Source of the DNA: Pseudomonas sp. BN417
GTDB taxonomy: Bacteria > Pseudomonadota > Gammaproteobacteria > Pseudomonadales > Pseudomonadaceae
Length of the DNA: 43,944 bases
Direction: 5' to 3'
NCBI RefSeq assembly: GCF_029871205.1
Contig: NZ_SSOJ01000063.1
Span: 1-43,944 of the forward strand
The notes beneath the pieces are model-generated. The model searched no databases, was not told where the DNA came from, and was given only the letters and a program-made list of their open reading frames with translations. Numbering within the stretch: the stretch's first letter is position 1; the number at the start of each line of letters is the position of its first letter. The position numbers were made by a program, and so were the translations under genes. Positions 25,861-34,776 of the stretch are shown here, piece after piece.

Positions 25861-26286
25861 TCATTGCTCCACGAAGCGGAAATCATCGGTCAGTACCAGG
25901 CGCAGCCGGTCACGGATGGCGGCCACCTGCTCCGTCGAATAAGGCACCGCCGGATGACGACCCCAGACCGGAGCCGGCCAGGCCGCATCGTTGCGACGGC
26001 GGATGATCACATGCATATGCAACTGGCTGACCACATTACCCAGTGTGGCGACATTCATCTTGTCGGCGCCGAAGGCGTCCTTGAGGGTCTCCGCCAGGAA
26101 GCTGGTCTCCTGCCACAGCTGACGCTGCTCCTCGGCGCCGAGCTGGAACAGCTCACTGACCTCCTCACGGCGCGGCACCAGGATGAACCAGGGATACTGC
26201 GCATCGTTCATCAACAGCAGCCGGCACAGGGGGAAATCACCTATCGGCAGGGTGTCCTGCTGAAGTCTCGGGTCCAGGGTGAACAT
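25861..26286 (-). CDS. HIT domain protein
   Basis: A 141-residue histidine-triad fold protein. The motif reads NVVSQLHMHVIIRR: the middle (nucleophilic) and last histidines are kept, but the first position of the triad is Gln. This form is common to a proteobacterial HIT subfamily. Nucleotide hydrolase or transferase activity on small nucleotidyl substrates is expected from the family; the substrate is unknown. The start at 26286 has AGGAGAGG upstream. The PAPVWGRHPAVPYS segment is typical of this subfamily. Confidence 0.88.
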   Translation of the reverse strand: MFTLDPRLQQDTLPIGDFPLCRLLLMNDAQYPWFILVPRREEVSELFQLGAEEQRQLWQETSFLAETLKDAFGADKMNVATLGNVVSQLHMHVIIRRRNDAAWPAPVWGRHPAVPYSTEQVAAIRDRLRLVLTDDFRFVEQ

Positions 26287-27014
26287 ACCGACCTCTCCTG
26301 TTCGGCTATGGATAACTGAGCTTAACCCCCGCCCCACTCACCGGCCCAGTGCCGAGTGGCGGAGAGGGGCACGCAGCATATCCAAGGAGCGATCACAACG
26401 AAACTCGCCGCCTTTCCTTTATATAAGGAAGGCCAGGCAAAGCGTCGACGGCGTTACCGCGCGCACCATAACCGTGCGGGCAGGATATTTCGTTACCGCT
26501 CGCAACACCCCGGTTACCACTGCCCAGCATTCGCACTAGCCACGACCGCTACATGCTTCCCCACCACTGACTGTCAATAGCCACTCGATACGCAAAGCGC
26601 CTCGTTTCGGGGCAGCGGATTCCTCTATCGACCATGCCGGCAATGGGTTCTGACGTCTGGAACGACCGCTCCATATGGGCAAGGACAAATTTCGCCTGAC
26701 CTCCCAGCGATTGTGCACGTTTGTTGCTTGTCACCTGCCAGGTCACAGACGGGACCGGGAATAAATCCAATTGAAGCCCACCCGCAAAGTGCCCCGGATA
26801 CATAGGGGATGAAGGGATGCAAGGCCAAACCTATAGATATGCGACACAGTTCTTCTCGATTTGCGACAGCACTGTGAAGAAATCGTAAGGACTAGGTTTC
26901 AACTATCGCCATAATTGTCGCCGTGCTATAAGTTAGCGCCGACACAAAAAGAAAGAACCGCCTTCAGTAAATAAGAAAGCGGCGAGAATCTTCAAAACCA
27001 AAGGAGCAATCACA
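26287..27014. other. Long non-coding spacer upstream of oprD-family gene
   Basis: This 728-base stretch holds no convincing gene and is clearly less GC-rich than its surroundings. Visible items: a perfect hairpin GCCTTTCCTT/AAGGAAGGC at 26410-26432; three copies of GTTACC(GC) at 26453, 26492 and 26513; direct repeats TGCGACA at 26840 and 26862; the inverted pair CACAGT/ACTGTG at 26845-26876; and a TATAAG at about 26926 that could be a -10 for the porin gene. It probably holds the porin control region and a long leader. No protein or known RNA family was recognised. Confidence 0.5.
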
Positions 27015-28373
27015 ATGCAAGTGATGAAGTGGAGCGCACTGGCTCTGGCCGTGACCGCCGGTAGCATGCAGTTGGCATTCGCCAGCGCCCAGGAAGAGTC
27101 CAAGGGCTTCGTAGAAGACAGCGACCTGAAACTGCTGAACAAGAACTACGCCTTCTACCGTGACTTCCGCAACAATGGCGCGAACAGCCGCCTCGGATCG
27201 GCCGGCGACCAGAACTACCGCAACGAATGGGCCCATGGCATCAGCACCATTTACCAGTCCGGCTATACCCAAGGCACCGTTGGCTTCGGCGTTGACGCCC
27301 ACGCCATGCTGGGCCTGAAGCTGAACAGCGGCAATGGCACCAACGGTACCGGCCTGCTCCCGACCGGCTCCGACGGCCGCTCCCAGGACGATTACTCCTA
27401 CGCTGGCGGCGCTGTCAAAGCCCAGATCTCCAACACCCAGCTGAAGTACGGCAACCTGTTCCCGACCGCTCCGGTCTTCGCCACCGGTACCGCTCGCCTG
27501 TTCCCGGGCTCCGCTGAAGGCTTCCAGTTGCTGAGCAGCGAGATCGAAGGCCTGAACATCGACGCCGGCCACTTCACCTCCATCCGTGACGGCAGCGCCT
27601 CCACCAACCGCCACGGCGAAATCACCACCACCTACACCGGCATCGCCAGCGACACCGCCGACTACGTGGGTGGCTCCTACGCCTTCACCGATAACGTCAG
27701 CGCCAGCCTGTACGGCTCCGAGCTGGAAGACATCTGGCGCCAGTACTACGGCAACCTGAACTGGAACATTCCGTTCAGCGACAGCCAGGCCCTGAACCTG
27801 GACTTCAACGTCTACCGTACCCTGGATGAAGGCAAGGCCCTGGCCGGCGACCTCGACAGCACCGCCTGGTCCGCCGCCGCCGCCTACTCCATCGGCGCCC
27901 ACAAACTCACCCTGGCCTACCAGAAGGTGAATGGCGACGAGCCCTTCGACTACATCTCGATGGACGGCCAGAACTCCGGCGACTCCATCTTCCTGGCCAA
28001 CTCCGTCCAGTACTCCGACTTCAACGGCCCGAACGAGAAGTCCATTCAGGTTCGCTACGACCTGAACATGGCCGAGTACGGCGTGCCGGGCCTGAGCTTC
28101 ATGGCTCGCTACATCACCGGTGACGACGTCGACGGCACCAAGGCCGACCCGAACGGCGCCTTCGCTGGCGCTATCGGCGAAGACGGCAAGGAATGGGAAC
28201 GCGACATCGAAGCCAAGTACGTGGTTCAGGAAGGTGCCGCCAAGGACCTGTCGATCCGTATTCGTCACGCCAGCTGGCGCGCCAACACCGACATGGGCTT
28301 CTTCACTTCCGGCAACTCCACTGCCCTGGACGAAGTCCGCGTAATCACCGAGTACCCGCTGGATATCCTGTAA
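27015..28373 (+). CDS. OprD-family outer membrane porin
   Basis: A 452-residue OprD (Occ) family channel. The signal peptide ends near residue 25 (QLAFASAQ), followed by the family N-terminus GFVEDSDLKLLNKNYAFYRDFR. The rest is alternating beta-strand text with the conserved constriction-region segments (QLKYGNLFPTAPVFATGTARLFPG, EGFQLLSSEIEGLNIDAGHFT) and a C-terminus EVRVITEYPLDIL typical of the family. Occ channels take up small carboxylates, amino acids or peptides and sometimes carbapenems. The position next to proS and the thioesterase matches P. aeruginosa oprD, but which OprD paralogue this is cannot be settled by eye. AAGGAG lies eight bases upstream. Confidence 0.93.
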   Translation: MQVMKWSALALAVTAGSMQLAFASAQEESKGFVEDSDLKLLNKNYAFYRDFRNNGANSRLGSAGDQNYRNEWAHGISTIYQSGYTQGTVGFGVDAHAMLGLKLNSGNGTNGTGLLPTGSDGRSQDDYSYAGGAVKAQISNTQLKYGNLFPTAPVFATGTARLFPGSAEGFQLLSSEIEGLNIDAGHFTSIRDGSASTNRHGEITTTYTGIASDTADYVGGSYAFTDNVSASLYGSELEDIWRQYYGNLNWNIPFSDSQALNLDFNVYRTLDEGKALAGDLDSTAWSAAAAYSIGAHKLTLAYQKVNGDEPFDYISMDGQNSGDSIFLANSVQYSDFNGPNEKSIQVRYDLNMAEYGVPGLSFMARYITGDDVDGTKADPNGAFAGAIGEDGKEWERDIEAKYVVQEGAAKDLSIRIRHASWRANTDMGFFTSGNSTALDEVRVITEYPLDIL

Positions 28374-28402
28374 TATCCCTTGCGTACACCTGAGTGATAC
28401 AA

Positions 28403-28432
28403 GAAACCCGGCCTAGGCCGGGTTTCTTTTTG
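28403..28432 (+). terminator. Terminator of oprD-family gene
   Basis: GAAACCCGGCC and GGCCGGGTTTC pair with almost no loop (TA centre), followed by TTTTTG. It lies 30 bases past the stop codon. Confidence 0.88.
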
Positions 28433-28485
28433 TTCAGAACTTGACCAGGAAGTTGATCGAAATTCAACCAGGAACTGTTCAAACT

Positions 28486-28905
28486 TTAATCACCCAGGGG
28501 CAAGGCATAAGTACCGGTCACATGAGCAACGAGATCATCTTCCTCGCTCTGTGAATAGAGAGACACTTCACAGACTGCTTGACGCCGACCAAGTTTAAGT
28601 ATCCGCGCCTCTGCATATAGATCGACCGGCTTGGGCCTTGACAGGAAGTTGATGTTCAAGTTGGACGTCACCGCCATTTCAACTTTGCCCAGCCGCCCCA
28701 GTACCACCGCATACATGGCCGCATCGGCCAACGCCATTATCGTCGGGCCGGAAAGTGTCCCGCCCGGGCGCACCAACTTGGACTGGAAGGGCACTCGCGC
28801 CAGCGCGCCTTGCGCATCCAGTCGCTCGATGCGCAAGTCGATATCCTCAGCCATCGGCACGCCGCTCCGTATCAGCGCCTCCACCTGTTCCGCCGTCAGC
28901 CCCAT
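28486..28905 (-). CDS. PaaI-type hotdog thioesterase
   Basis: A 139-residue hotdog-fold protein of the PaaI/YdiI group. The segment [24 protein letters not shown] near residues 46-69 holds the position of the catalytic Asp/Glu (LADAAMY), and [22 protein letters not shown] is the usual following strand. It probably hydrolyses an acyl-CoA; the substrate is unknown. ATG at 28905 is chosen over GTG at 28908 since AGGAGG is eight bases from it. Convergent with the porin gene, divergent from proS. Confidence 0.88.
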   Translation of the reverse strand: MGLTAEQVEALIRSGVPMAEDIDLRIERLDAQGALARVPFQSKLVRPGGTLSGPTIMALADAAMYAVVLGRLGKVEMAVTSNLNINFLSRPKPVDLYAEARILKLGRRQAVCEVSLYSQSEEDDLVAHVTGTYALPLGD

Positions 28906-29012
28906 CACGTCGCCCTCCTCCGTCTACCGGACCGCAATCCTGTACGCCACTTGATCAGGGCCGTACAATGCCGAGCCATTCAAACCCATCGCAACCGACA
29001 AAACGGCCAATC

Positions 29013-30728
29013 ATGCGTACCAGTCAGTACCTGCTGTCTACCCTCAAGGAAACCCCCTCCGATGCCGTGGTGATCAGCCACCAGCTGCTGCTGCGCGCCG
29101 GCATGATCCGCAAGCTTGCCTCCGGTCTCTACACCTGGTTGCCAATGGGCCTGCGGGTGCTGCGCAAGGTCGAGGCGGTGGTCCGCGAAGAGATGAACGC
29201 CGCCGGTGCACTGGAAGTGCTGATGCCCGCCGTGCAGCCCGCCGAGCTGTGGCAGGAGTCGGGTCGCTGGGAGCAGTACGGCCCCGAGCTGCTGCGCCTG
29301 CACGACCGCCATGAGCGCGAGTTCTGCGTCGGCCCGACCCACGAGGAAGTCATCACCGACCTCGCGCGCAACGAGCTGAACAGCTACAAGCAGCTGCCGA
29401 TCAATTTCTATCAGATCCAGACCAAGTTCCGTGACGAGATCCGTCCGCGCTTCGGCCTGATGCGCGGCCGCGAGTTCACCATGAAGGACGCCTACTCCTT
29501 CCACATGAGCCAGGATTCTCTGCAGGAAACCTACGACCGCATGCACCAGGCGTACTGCAACGTGTTCAGCCGCCTGGGCCTGGATTTCCGTCCCGTACTG
29601 GCCGATACCGGCTCCATCGGCGGCACCGGCTCCCATGAATTCCACGTGCTGGCCGAGTCGGGCGAAGATGACATCGCCTTCAGCGACAGCTCCGACTACG
29701 CCGCCAACATCGAGAAAGCCGAGGCCCTGCCCCGCGAGACCGAGCGTCCCGCTCCGAGCCAGGCGCTGCAACTGGTCGACACCCCCGACACCAAGACCAT
29801 CGCTGACCTGGTGGAGAAGTTCGGCCTGGCGATCGAGAAAACCATCAAGACCCTGGTGGTCCACGGCGCCGAAGAAGGCAAGCTGGTCGCCCTGATCGTC
29901 CGTGGCGATCACGAACTGAACGAGATCAAGGCCGCCAACCTGGCACAGGTCGCCAGCCCGCTGGTGTTCGCCAGCGAGGCCGAACTGCGCCAGGCGATCG
30001 GCGCTGGCGCCGGCTCCCTCGGCCCGCTGAACCTGCCCCTGCCCTGCGTGGTGGACCGTTCCGTGGCCCTGATGAGCGACTTCGCCATCGGCGCCAACAT
30101 CGACGACAAGCACTATTTCGGCGTCAACTGGGAGCGTGACCTGCCGCTGCCGGAAGTCGCGGACCTGCGCAACGTGGTGGCCGGCGACCCGAGCCCGGAC
30201 GGCAAGGGTACCCTGGTGATCAAGCGCGGCATCGAAGTCGGCCATATCTTCCAGCTGGGCACCAAGTACAGCGAAGCCATGAAGCTGAACGTACTCAGCG
30301 AGCAAGGCAAGCCGGTGACCCTGATCATGGGTTGCTACGGCATCGGCGTTTCCCGTGTGGTGGCCGCCGCCATCGAGCAGAACTACGACGATCGCGGGAT
30401 ACTCTGGCCCCAGGCCCTGGCCCCCTTCCAGGTCGCCCTGGTGCCGCTGAAATACGAGACCCCGGCCGTCAAGGAAGCCACTGACAAGCTCTACGCCGAG
30501 TTGCGTGCGGCGGGCGTCGAGGTGCTGCTGGACGACCGTGACAAGAAAACCAGCCCCGGCGTCAAATTCGCCGACATGGAGCTGATCGGCATTCCGCACC
30601 GCATCGTCGTGAGCGAGCGCGGCCTGACCGATGGCAACCTGGAATACAAGAACCGCCGCGAAGCCGACAGCCAGGCTGTACCGGTCGCAGAGGTTCTGTC
30701 CTTCATCACCGCCCGCGTGAATCGCTGA
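29013..30728 (+). CDS. proS: Proline-tRNA ligase
   Basis: A 571-residue bacterial-type ProRS, class II. It starts [15 protein letters not shown] and has motif 1 [14 protein letters not shown], motif 2 [26 protein letters not shown] near residue 140, and motif 3 [17 protein letters not shown] near 440. Between motifs 2 and 3 it carries the YbaK-like editing insert ([21 protein letters not shown]... and the following [10 protein letters not shown]), which clears Ala-tRNA-Pro. The C-terminal anticodon domain contains [28 protein letters not shown]. Confidence 0.97.
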   Translation: MRTSQYLLSTLKETPSDAVVISHQLLLRAGMIRKLASGLYTWLPMGLRVLRKVEAVVREEMNAAGALEVLMPAVQPAELWQESGRWEQYGPELLRLHDRHEREFCVGPTHEEVITDLARNELNSYKQLPINFYQIQTKFRDEIRPRFGLMRGREFTMKDAYSFHMSQDSLQETYDRMHQAYCNVFSRLGLDFRPVLADTGSIGGTGSHEFHVLAESGEDDIAFSDSSDYAANIEKAEALPRETERPAPSQALQLVDTPDTKTIADLVEKFGLAIEKTIKTLVVHGAEEGKLVALIVRGDHELNEIKAANLAQVASPLVFASEAELRQAIGAGAGSLGPLNLPLPCVVDRSVALMSDFAIGANIDDKHYFGVNWERDLPLPEVADLRNVVAGDPSPDGKGTLVIKRGIEVGHIFQLGTKYSEAMKLNVLSEQGKPVTLIMGCYGIGVSRVVAAAIEQNYDDRGILWPQALAPFQVALVPLKYETPAVKEATDKLYAELRAAGVEVLLDDRDKKTSPGVKFADMELIGIPHRIVVSERGLTDGNLEYKNRREADSQAVPVAEVLSFITARVNR

Positions 30729-30736
30729 TCGAAAAA

Positions 30737-31693
30737 ATGTCCAAGCGTAGTTCCTATCACCTCGCCGGCGCCGCCTTGTGCGGCGCCCTCTTCGTCAGCG
30801 GCTGCGCCAACCATTTGCCGCAGCGCAGCGAACACGAAGAACGTGTCGAGCGCAAACTGCTCAACCACAGCCTGCAGATCGACGTGGGCGACCCACAGGT
30901 GCTGGAACTCCCGCAACGACGCATCCGCATCAACGAGCAGAAGACCTTCGAGGTCACCGAGTTCGAGGTGAGCCGTCACTACGACCGCTACACCCCGTAC
31001 CAGCCTTGGCGGGAACTCTACGAGGTGCCGCTGGGTGCGGTGGCCGTGGTCGCTGGCGTCGGCGCCAACGTGCTCAACGTGGTGCTGCTCGGCAGCCTGC
31101 CGGATACCGCCACCAAGGACTGGATCAGCTACGGTTTCGCCGGCCTCAATCCGGCGATGAACGTCGAGTCCAACGGCCGCTCCGAGCAGAACCTGGCCGG
31201 TATCGACGAGAAGCAACTGGACAAGCGCATGGAATACTCCAGCCTGCCCTGGGCCGAACGCCCGGTGCTGGTGAATGCTGGCAACAAGACCCACGAGCTG
31301 CTCACCGACCGCAATGGCATCCTGCGTCTCAACCTGCTGGACGGCCCGTTCGCCGAGCAGGACATCAGCCGCATCGGCACGCTCCGTTTGCATGTCGAGG
31401 ACCCTCTCGACAATGCTCGCGCCGATGCCACCCTGGGTGTCAGCCACAACCTGCGTGGCAAGCTGGCGGAAGCCCACGCGTTGATCTTCGAGGACCTCGA
31501 AGACGACGAGGTGCCGGAATGGGTGCACCGGGTCAAGCGCCTGTCGGAGCTGGGTATGGAGGAGGAAGCAAGCGAGCTGGAGCAGAGTCTGATCGAGCTG
31601 ACCCGCAACGATCCGGAGCTGCAGCAGGAATTCCTCAAGTCGCTGATGAAGGACGCCGGTCGCCTGGCGGCGGACCCCGGCGAATCGGACTGA
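30737..31693 (+). CDS. Outer-membrane-type lipoprotein of unknown function
   Basis: A 318-residue protein with a lipoprotein signal (GALFVSGC, Cys at residue 23). A soluble region follows, then a hydrophobic segment near residues 95-120 (VPLGAVAVVAGVGANVLNVVLLGSL), and an acidic helical C-terminus (VKRLSELGMEEEASELEQSLIEL). No catalytic motif is recognised. It begins eight bases after proS and is probably co-transcribed. From memory an equivalent of unknown function lies at this place in P. aeruginosa. Confidence 0.85.
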   Translation: MSKRSSYHLAGAALCGALFVSGCANHLPQRSEHEERVERKLLNHSLQIDVGDPQVLELPQRRIRINEQKTFEVTEFEVSRHYDRYTPYQPWRELYEVPLGAVAVVAGVGANVLNVVLLGSLPDTATKDWISYGFAGLNPAMNVESNGRSEQNLAGIDEKQLDKRMEYSSLPWAERPVLVNAGNKTHELLTDRNGILRLNLLDGPFAEQDISRIGTLRLHVEDPLDNARADATLGVSHNLRGKLAEAHALIFEDLEDDEVPEWVHRVKRLSELGMEEEASELEQSLIELTRNDPELQQEFLKSLMKDAGRLAADPGESD

Positions 31694-31735
31694 CCCACGA
31701 GGGGGCGGACCCGGTTCGCTCCCCCGCCCTGACGT

Positions 31736-32011
31736 TCAGCGCCGCACGATGAAGCCGGTAATCCCCTGCAGCGGCTGCTCCTGCAAATCCACCTCGGTTA
31801 CCTGGGCGTCGGCCGGGCCCTGCTCCAGCCAGGCTGCCAGTTCGCGCACGGCCCCTTCCTCGCCCTCCACCAGCACCTCGACTCGGCCATCGGCGACGTT
31901 TCGCACCCAGCCGTCCAGCTCCAGGCGGTCCGCCTGTTCCTGGGTCGACTGCCGGTAGTAGACCCCCTGCACCTTGCCGCTGACATAGCCATGCAGACAG
32001 ATTCGCGCCAT
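31736..32011 (-). CDS. acyP: Acylphosphatase
   Basis: A 91-residue acylphosphatase. The phosphate-binding loop GKVQGVYYR holds catalytic R20, and N38 in WVRNVADGRVEV is the second catalytic residue; the C-terminus GFIVRR is typical. It hydrolyses the carboxyl-phosphate bond of acyl phosphates. It lies four bases after the thioredoxin-fold gene and is probably in its transcript. Confidence 0.95.
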   Translation of the reverse strand: MARICLHGYVSGKVQGVYYRQSTQEQADRLELDGWVRNVADGRVEVLVEGEEGAVRELAAWLEQGPADAQVTEVDLQEQPLQGITGFIVRR

Positions 32012-32015
32012 TGCC

Positions 32016-32495
32016 CTACCCCCCCTTGCGCAGTTCGTCGAGCCGCGCGGTCAGGCCTGCGGCATTCTGCTCACCCAGCAGGCGTTCGCGCAGCTTGCCC
32101 TGAGCATCGATGATGTAGGTGACAGGCAATGCTTCGCTGCGCGGCAGGTCGTACCGTTTGGACGGGTCCTCGGCCAGCACGGTGAAGCGGATGCCCATCT
32201 TCTGCACAGCCTGACCGAGCTCCTCGCCCTGCAGGCCGTCGAAGTTGACCCCCAACACCTTCACCCCCTTGTCCTGCTGCTGCTCGGCGAGGGCGTTGAG
32301 CTCGGGTATTTCGGTGCGGCAAGGAGCGCACCACTCGGCCCAGTAATTGATCACCAACCACTGGCCTTCAAGTCGTTCAACCGCTACCTTCTGTCCATGC
32401 TGATCAACACCTGCGTCGTCCGAGCAGCCGGCAAGGAACAGTCCGGCGCCCATCAGCGCGAATAGCCCTATTACAGCCTGGAGTCGCGATCCCAT
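32016..32495 (-). CDS. Thioredoxin-fold lipoprotein (TlpA-like)
   Basis: A 159-residue TlpA/ResA-like thiol-disulfide protein. The signal ends in a lipobox (LAGC, Cys24), so the protein is membrane-anchored and faces the periplasm. The active site is WCAPC (C56, C59), with the cis-proline in SEALPVTYIID near residue 123. A reductase role in the periplasm is likely; the partner is unknown. The start at 32495 gives a proper lipoprotein signal; the longer frame upstream overlaps the divergent gene and is rejected. Confidence 0.9.
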   Translation of the reverse strand: MGSRLQAVIGLFALMGAGLFLAGCSDDAGVDQHGQKVAVERLEGQWLVINYWAEWCAPCRTEIPELNALAEQQQDKGVKVLGVNFDGLQGEELGQAVQKMGIRFTVLAEDPSKRYDLPRSEALPVTYIIDAQGKLRERLLGEQNAAGLTARLDELRKGG

Positions 32496-32525
32496 GCATT
32501 CGGTCCTCGTGTACGCGGGGTTGAC

Positions 32526-33932
32526 ATGACCTTGGATGCCCTGCGCCTGGAAGTGCCGGACATCCTGGAAGAAAACAGCACTCCGTTGGCAAGCGTGCCG
32601 GCGCTCCTCGCAGAGGCTCGCCAACTCCCTCAGGATAATGCCCTGCAGAAGGTCCTGGGACTCTTGTTCAGGCTCAATCGCAGCGCCCTGACCTTACTCG
32701 AAAGGCAGCGTGTGCTGCAAAGCTTCAGCGAGGAGTACCGCCACATTTCCCGGGCATACCAGGACCGGGCTGTGCCCCCCACCCTCTTCGTCAAACTCTG
32801 CGACGAGCTGGCCTGCGGTTTCAAGCGCCTGCTGCTGCAGATACTCCAGGGCCATCAGCCGTCGCGTCCGCACCTGGCCTGGTGCCTGTACATGGCTCAG
32901 CACTTCCTCGCCCAGACCCAACTGCGCCACTACCAGCTCTACCAGGAACCCACGGCGCGGCTCTGGCGCGACAGCCACCTGCTGTACTGGATAGGCGAAC
33001 ACCAGAATTGCCTGGACGAGCCGGTGGCTGCGGCCTTCCGACCTACCCCGGCGAATACCCTGCGCGGGCTCTACCAGCAAATGCTCCTGCTGGCACTGAG
33101 CAACCCTTTCCACCTCAGCGAAGGCGAGGGCCCCCTGCTCTTCGGAGCCCTAGCGCCACTGGCCGACCTGGCACGCCTTCTGCCTTGGGACGAAGACGAT
33201 GAGAACGGCAGCCCCACCGTCGACCTCACCGAGTCCCAGCCCTGCCTGCCCCAGGACCAGCGCCCGGAGGGCGAGGCAACCTACCTGCGCCGCTTCGAAC
33301 TGGGCGCCCTGCTGATCGCCCTGCACGAACCGGCGCCCCTGCGCAGCGAAAGCGAACATCAGCTGCTGGAGAAGGTTCGCCAGCACTGGCTCGGGCGTCA
33401 GCAACGCCGCCACCCGCGCACCGAACACTCGGGCAGCTGCCAACTGGTGATGGGCCTTCCGGCCATCCATGCCGACCTGCTGGCGAAGCACCCCGGCCGC
33501 TGCGAAGCGCAGATGCTCGACGCCAGCCCCGGGGGCGCCCGCCTGCTCTGCCATGGCGATCTGGGCAGCCAGCTGCCGGTGGGACAACTGACGCTGGTAC
33601 AGACCCAGGGCAGCCCGGTGCTTGCCCTGGTGCGCTGGCGCTACCAGAACAGCGAAGGCCTGCACCTCGGCCTGCGTTACCTCAAAGGATTGCCGCGTCC
33701 GGTATGGCTACGCCGTGCACCCAGCGCGCAAACCCATCCCGGCGTGCTGCAAAGCACTCCCGCCCCCGGCAACGGCTGGCATCATGGCCTCTGGTTGCCG
33801 TGCAAGCAGTTCGCCGAAGGGGAGAACCTCTGGCTGCAACTGGCCAGCGTGCACAACCAGGCCATAGTGCGGCTTCCTGCGCCCAACCTCTGCAGCTCAC
33901 TGGTCGCGCGTTATCCGCTGCAACTTGCCTGA
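32526..33932 (+). CDS. Large protein with C-terminal PilZ-like domain
   Basis: A 468-residue protein. Residues 1-280 are helical, Leu-rich and unrecognised, with a conserved-looking block HLAWCLYMAQHFLAQTQLRHYQLYQEP near 116-142. The C-terminal part has R294-x3-R298 (in QQRRHPRTEHSGSC) and D332-x-S-x2-G337 (in LDASPGGARLL), the two c-di-GMP-binding motifs of PilZ domains at about the right distance. RWRYQNSEGLHLGLRYL then fits the last PilZ strands. A c-di-GMP-responsive role is inferred. No membrane helix is seen. It is divergent from the thioredoxin-fold gene with a 30-base gap. Confidence 0.72.
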   Translation: MTLDALRLEVPDILEENSTPLASVPALLAEARQLPQDNALQKVLGLLFRLNRSALTLLERQRVLQSFSEEYRHISRAYQDRAVPPTLFVKLCDELACGFKRLLLQILQGHQPSRPHLAWCLYMAQHFLAQTQLRHYQLYQEPTARLWRDSHLLYWIGEHQNCLDEPVAAAFRPTPANTLRGLYQQMLLLALSNPFHLSEGEGPLLFGALAPLADLARLLPWDEDDENGSPTVDLTESQPCLPQDQRPEGEATYLRRFELGALLIALHEPAPLRSESEHQLLEKVRQHWLGRQQRRHPRTEHSGSCQLVMGLPAIHADLLAKHPGRCEAQMLDASPGGARLLCHGDLGSQLPVGQLTLVQTQGSPVLALVRWRYQNSEGLHLGLRYLKGLPRPVWLRRAPSAQTHPGVLQSTPAPGNGWHHGLWLPCKQFAEGENLWLQLASVHNQAIVRLPAPNLCSSLVARYPLQLA

Positions 33933-34002
33933 GTGGTCAAACTGCGAGGCGAGTCACGCGGCCAGCGGCCGAGGCGCACAGTTTCGCGGCGTAATGGCTG
34001 CT

Positions 34003-34008
34003 TATAAT
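34003..34008 (+). promoter_or_regulatory. Possible -10 element
   Basis: A perfect TATAAT lies 46 bases before the start of the small gene at 34054. The -35 region (around CAGTTT at 33979) is poor, so this is only a candidate. Confidence 0.35.
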
Positions 34009-34053
34009 CCCGGCACATCGGTACGCGCGTACCTTCACCAGCCGGGACGCCCC

Positions 34054-34443
34054 ATGCAACACCAAGACAGCCTGATCGGCCCGGTGCCTGCGCGCATCGT
34101 CGAATTCGCCCGCTCCTCCCTCACGCTCTATGAAGGCCGGGTGGCCGATTTCAACGTGGCGGCCTGGCTGCACCTGCCGGGCATGAGCGAGCTGCCGGTC
34201 TCCTTGCTGGTGAGCTACACGGATGGCGGGCAGCACCGCGAGGTCGCGGTGGATCACGGCAGGCTGAACCCCAAGGGCAAGATTCTCCTGGCCGGCATCG
34301 CCCGCTTGCCGTTCAAGCAGAAGATCGAGCAAATGCAGGTGCGGCTGCGCTCCGCCGTGCCCATCAAGGGACTGCTGGTGGACGAACTGTTCGTGCAGGC
34401 GGTGGAGCAGGCCGAACCCGCCAACCAGCAGGCGCGCGCCTGA
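34054..34443 (+). CDS. Conserved-looking small protein, unknown
   Basis: A 129-residue soluble protein with no signal peptide (MQHQDSLIGPVPARIVEFARSS...). The middle reads as beta strands (LPVSLLVSYTDGGQHREVAVDHGRL, GKILLAGIARLPFK, MQVRLRSAVPIKGLLVDELFVQ). The codon use is like that of its neighbours and the composition looks like a real protein. I do not recognise the family. The ATG at 34054 is chosen because it follows GGGACGCC; the open frame extends upstream. Confidence 0.65.
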   Translation: MQHQDSLIGPVPARIVEFARSSLTLYEGRVADFNVAAWLHLPGMSELPVSLLVSYTDGGQHREVAVDHGRLNPKGKILLAGIARLPFKQKIEQMQVRLRSAVPIKGLLVDELFVQAVEQAEPANQQARA

Positions 34444-34448
34444 GGGCC

Positions 34449-34649
34449 TCAGGCAGGTAGGGCCTGATTACCTTCCACCAGCGACGGCTTCGGCTCGCGC
34501 TCGGCCAATGGCACTGCCGTTGGCGCCAGGGATTCCGGCCAATGGCGGAACCTCAGGCCAGTGAGCCTGTTCAGCCCCTCCAGCGCCCGTTGCGGTACGT
34601 GCTCATGCAACTGGATCAGTTTGTCTTTCGCCCTACCCATTGCCTTCAT
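34449..34649 (-). CDS. Small hypothetical protein
   Basis: A 66-residue frame reading MKAMGRAKDKLIQLHEHVP, then QRALEGLNRLTGLRFRHWPESL, then a Pro/Ala-rich tail. The first half looks like an amphipathic helix pair and resembles small conserved Pseudomonas proteins I have seen, but I cannot name a family. The start is uncertain (34649 or 34640) and no strong ribosome site is seen. It is convergent with the preceding gene with a five-base gap. Confidence 0.5.
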   Translation of the reverse strand: MKAMGRAKDKLIQLHEHVPQRALEGLNRLTGLRFRHWPESLAPTAVPLAEREPKPSLVEGNQALPA

Positions 34650-34776
34650 CCCCTGGCCACCGGCGCGATGGCCCCTTCCCTGTAGTGCCATATACATGCC
34701 AACCACTGCGGCGCGCCATCAGGCGCTCCCGGGCGACGGCTTGCGCCTGCTGCCCGCCGCAAACTGACGATTTGCG

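Noticed and set aside
26964-28268. 434-codon open frame opposite the porin gene
   Set aside because: Antisense to a clear OprD-family protein with a good ribosome site and terminator; the Val/Gly-rich text is a shadow.
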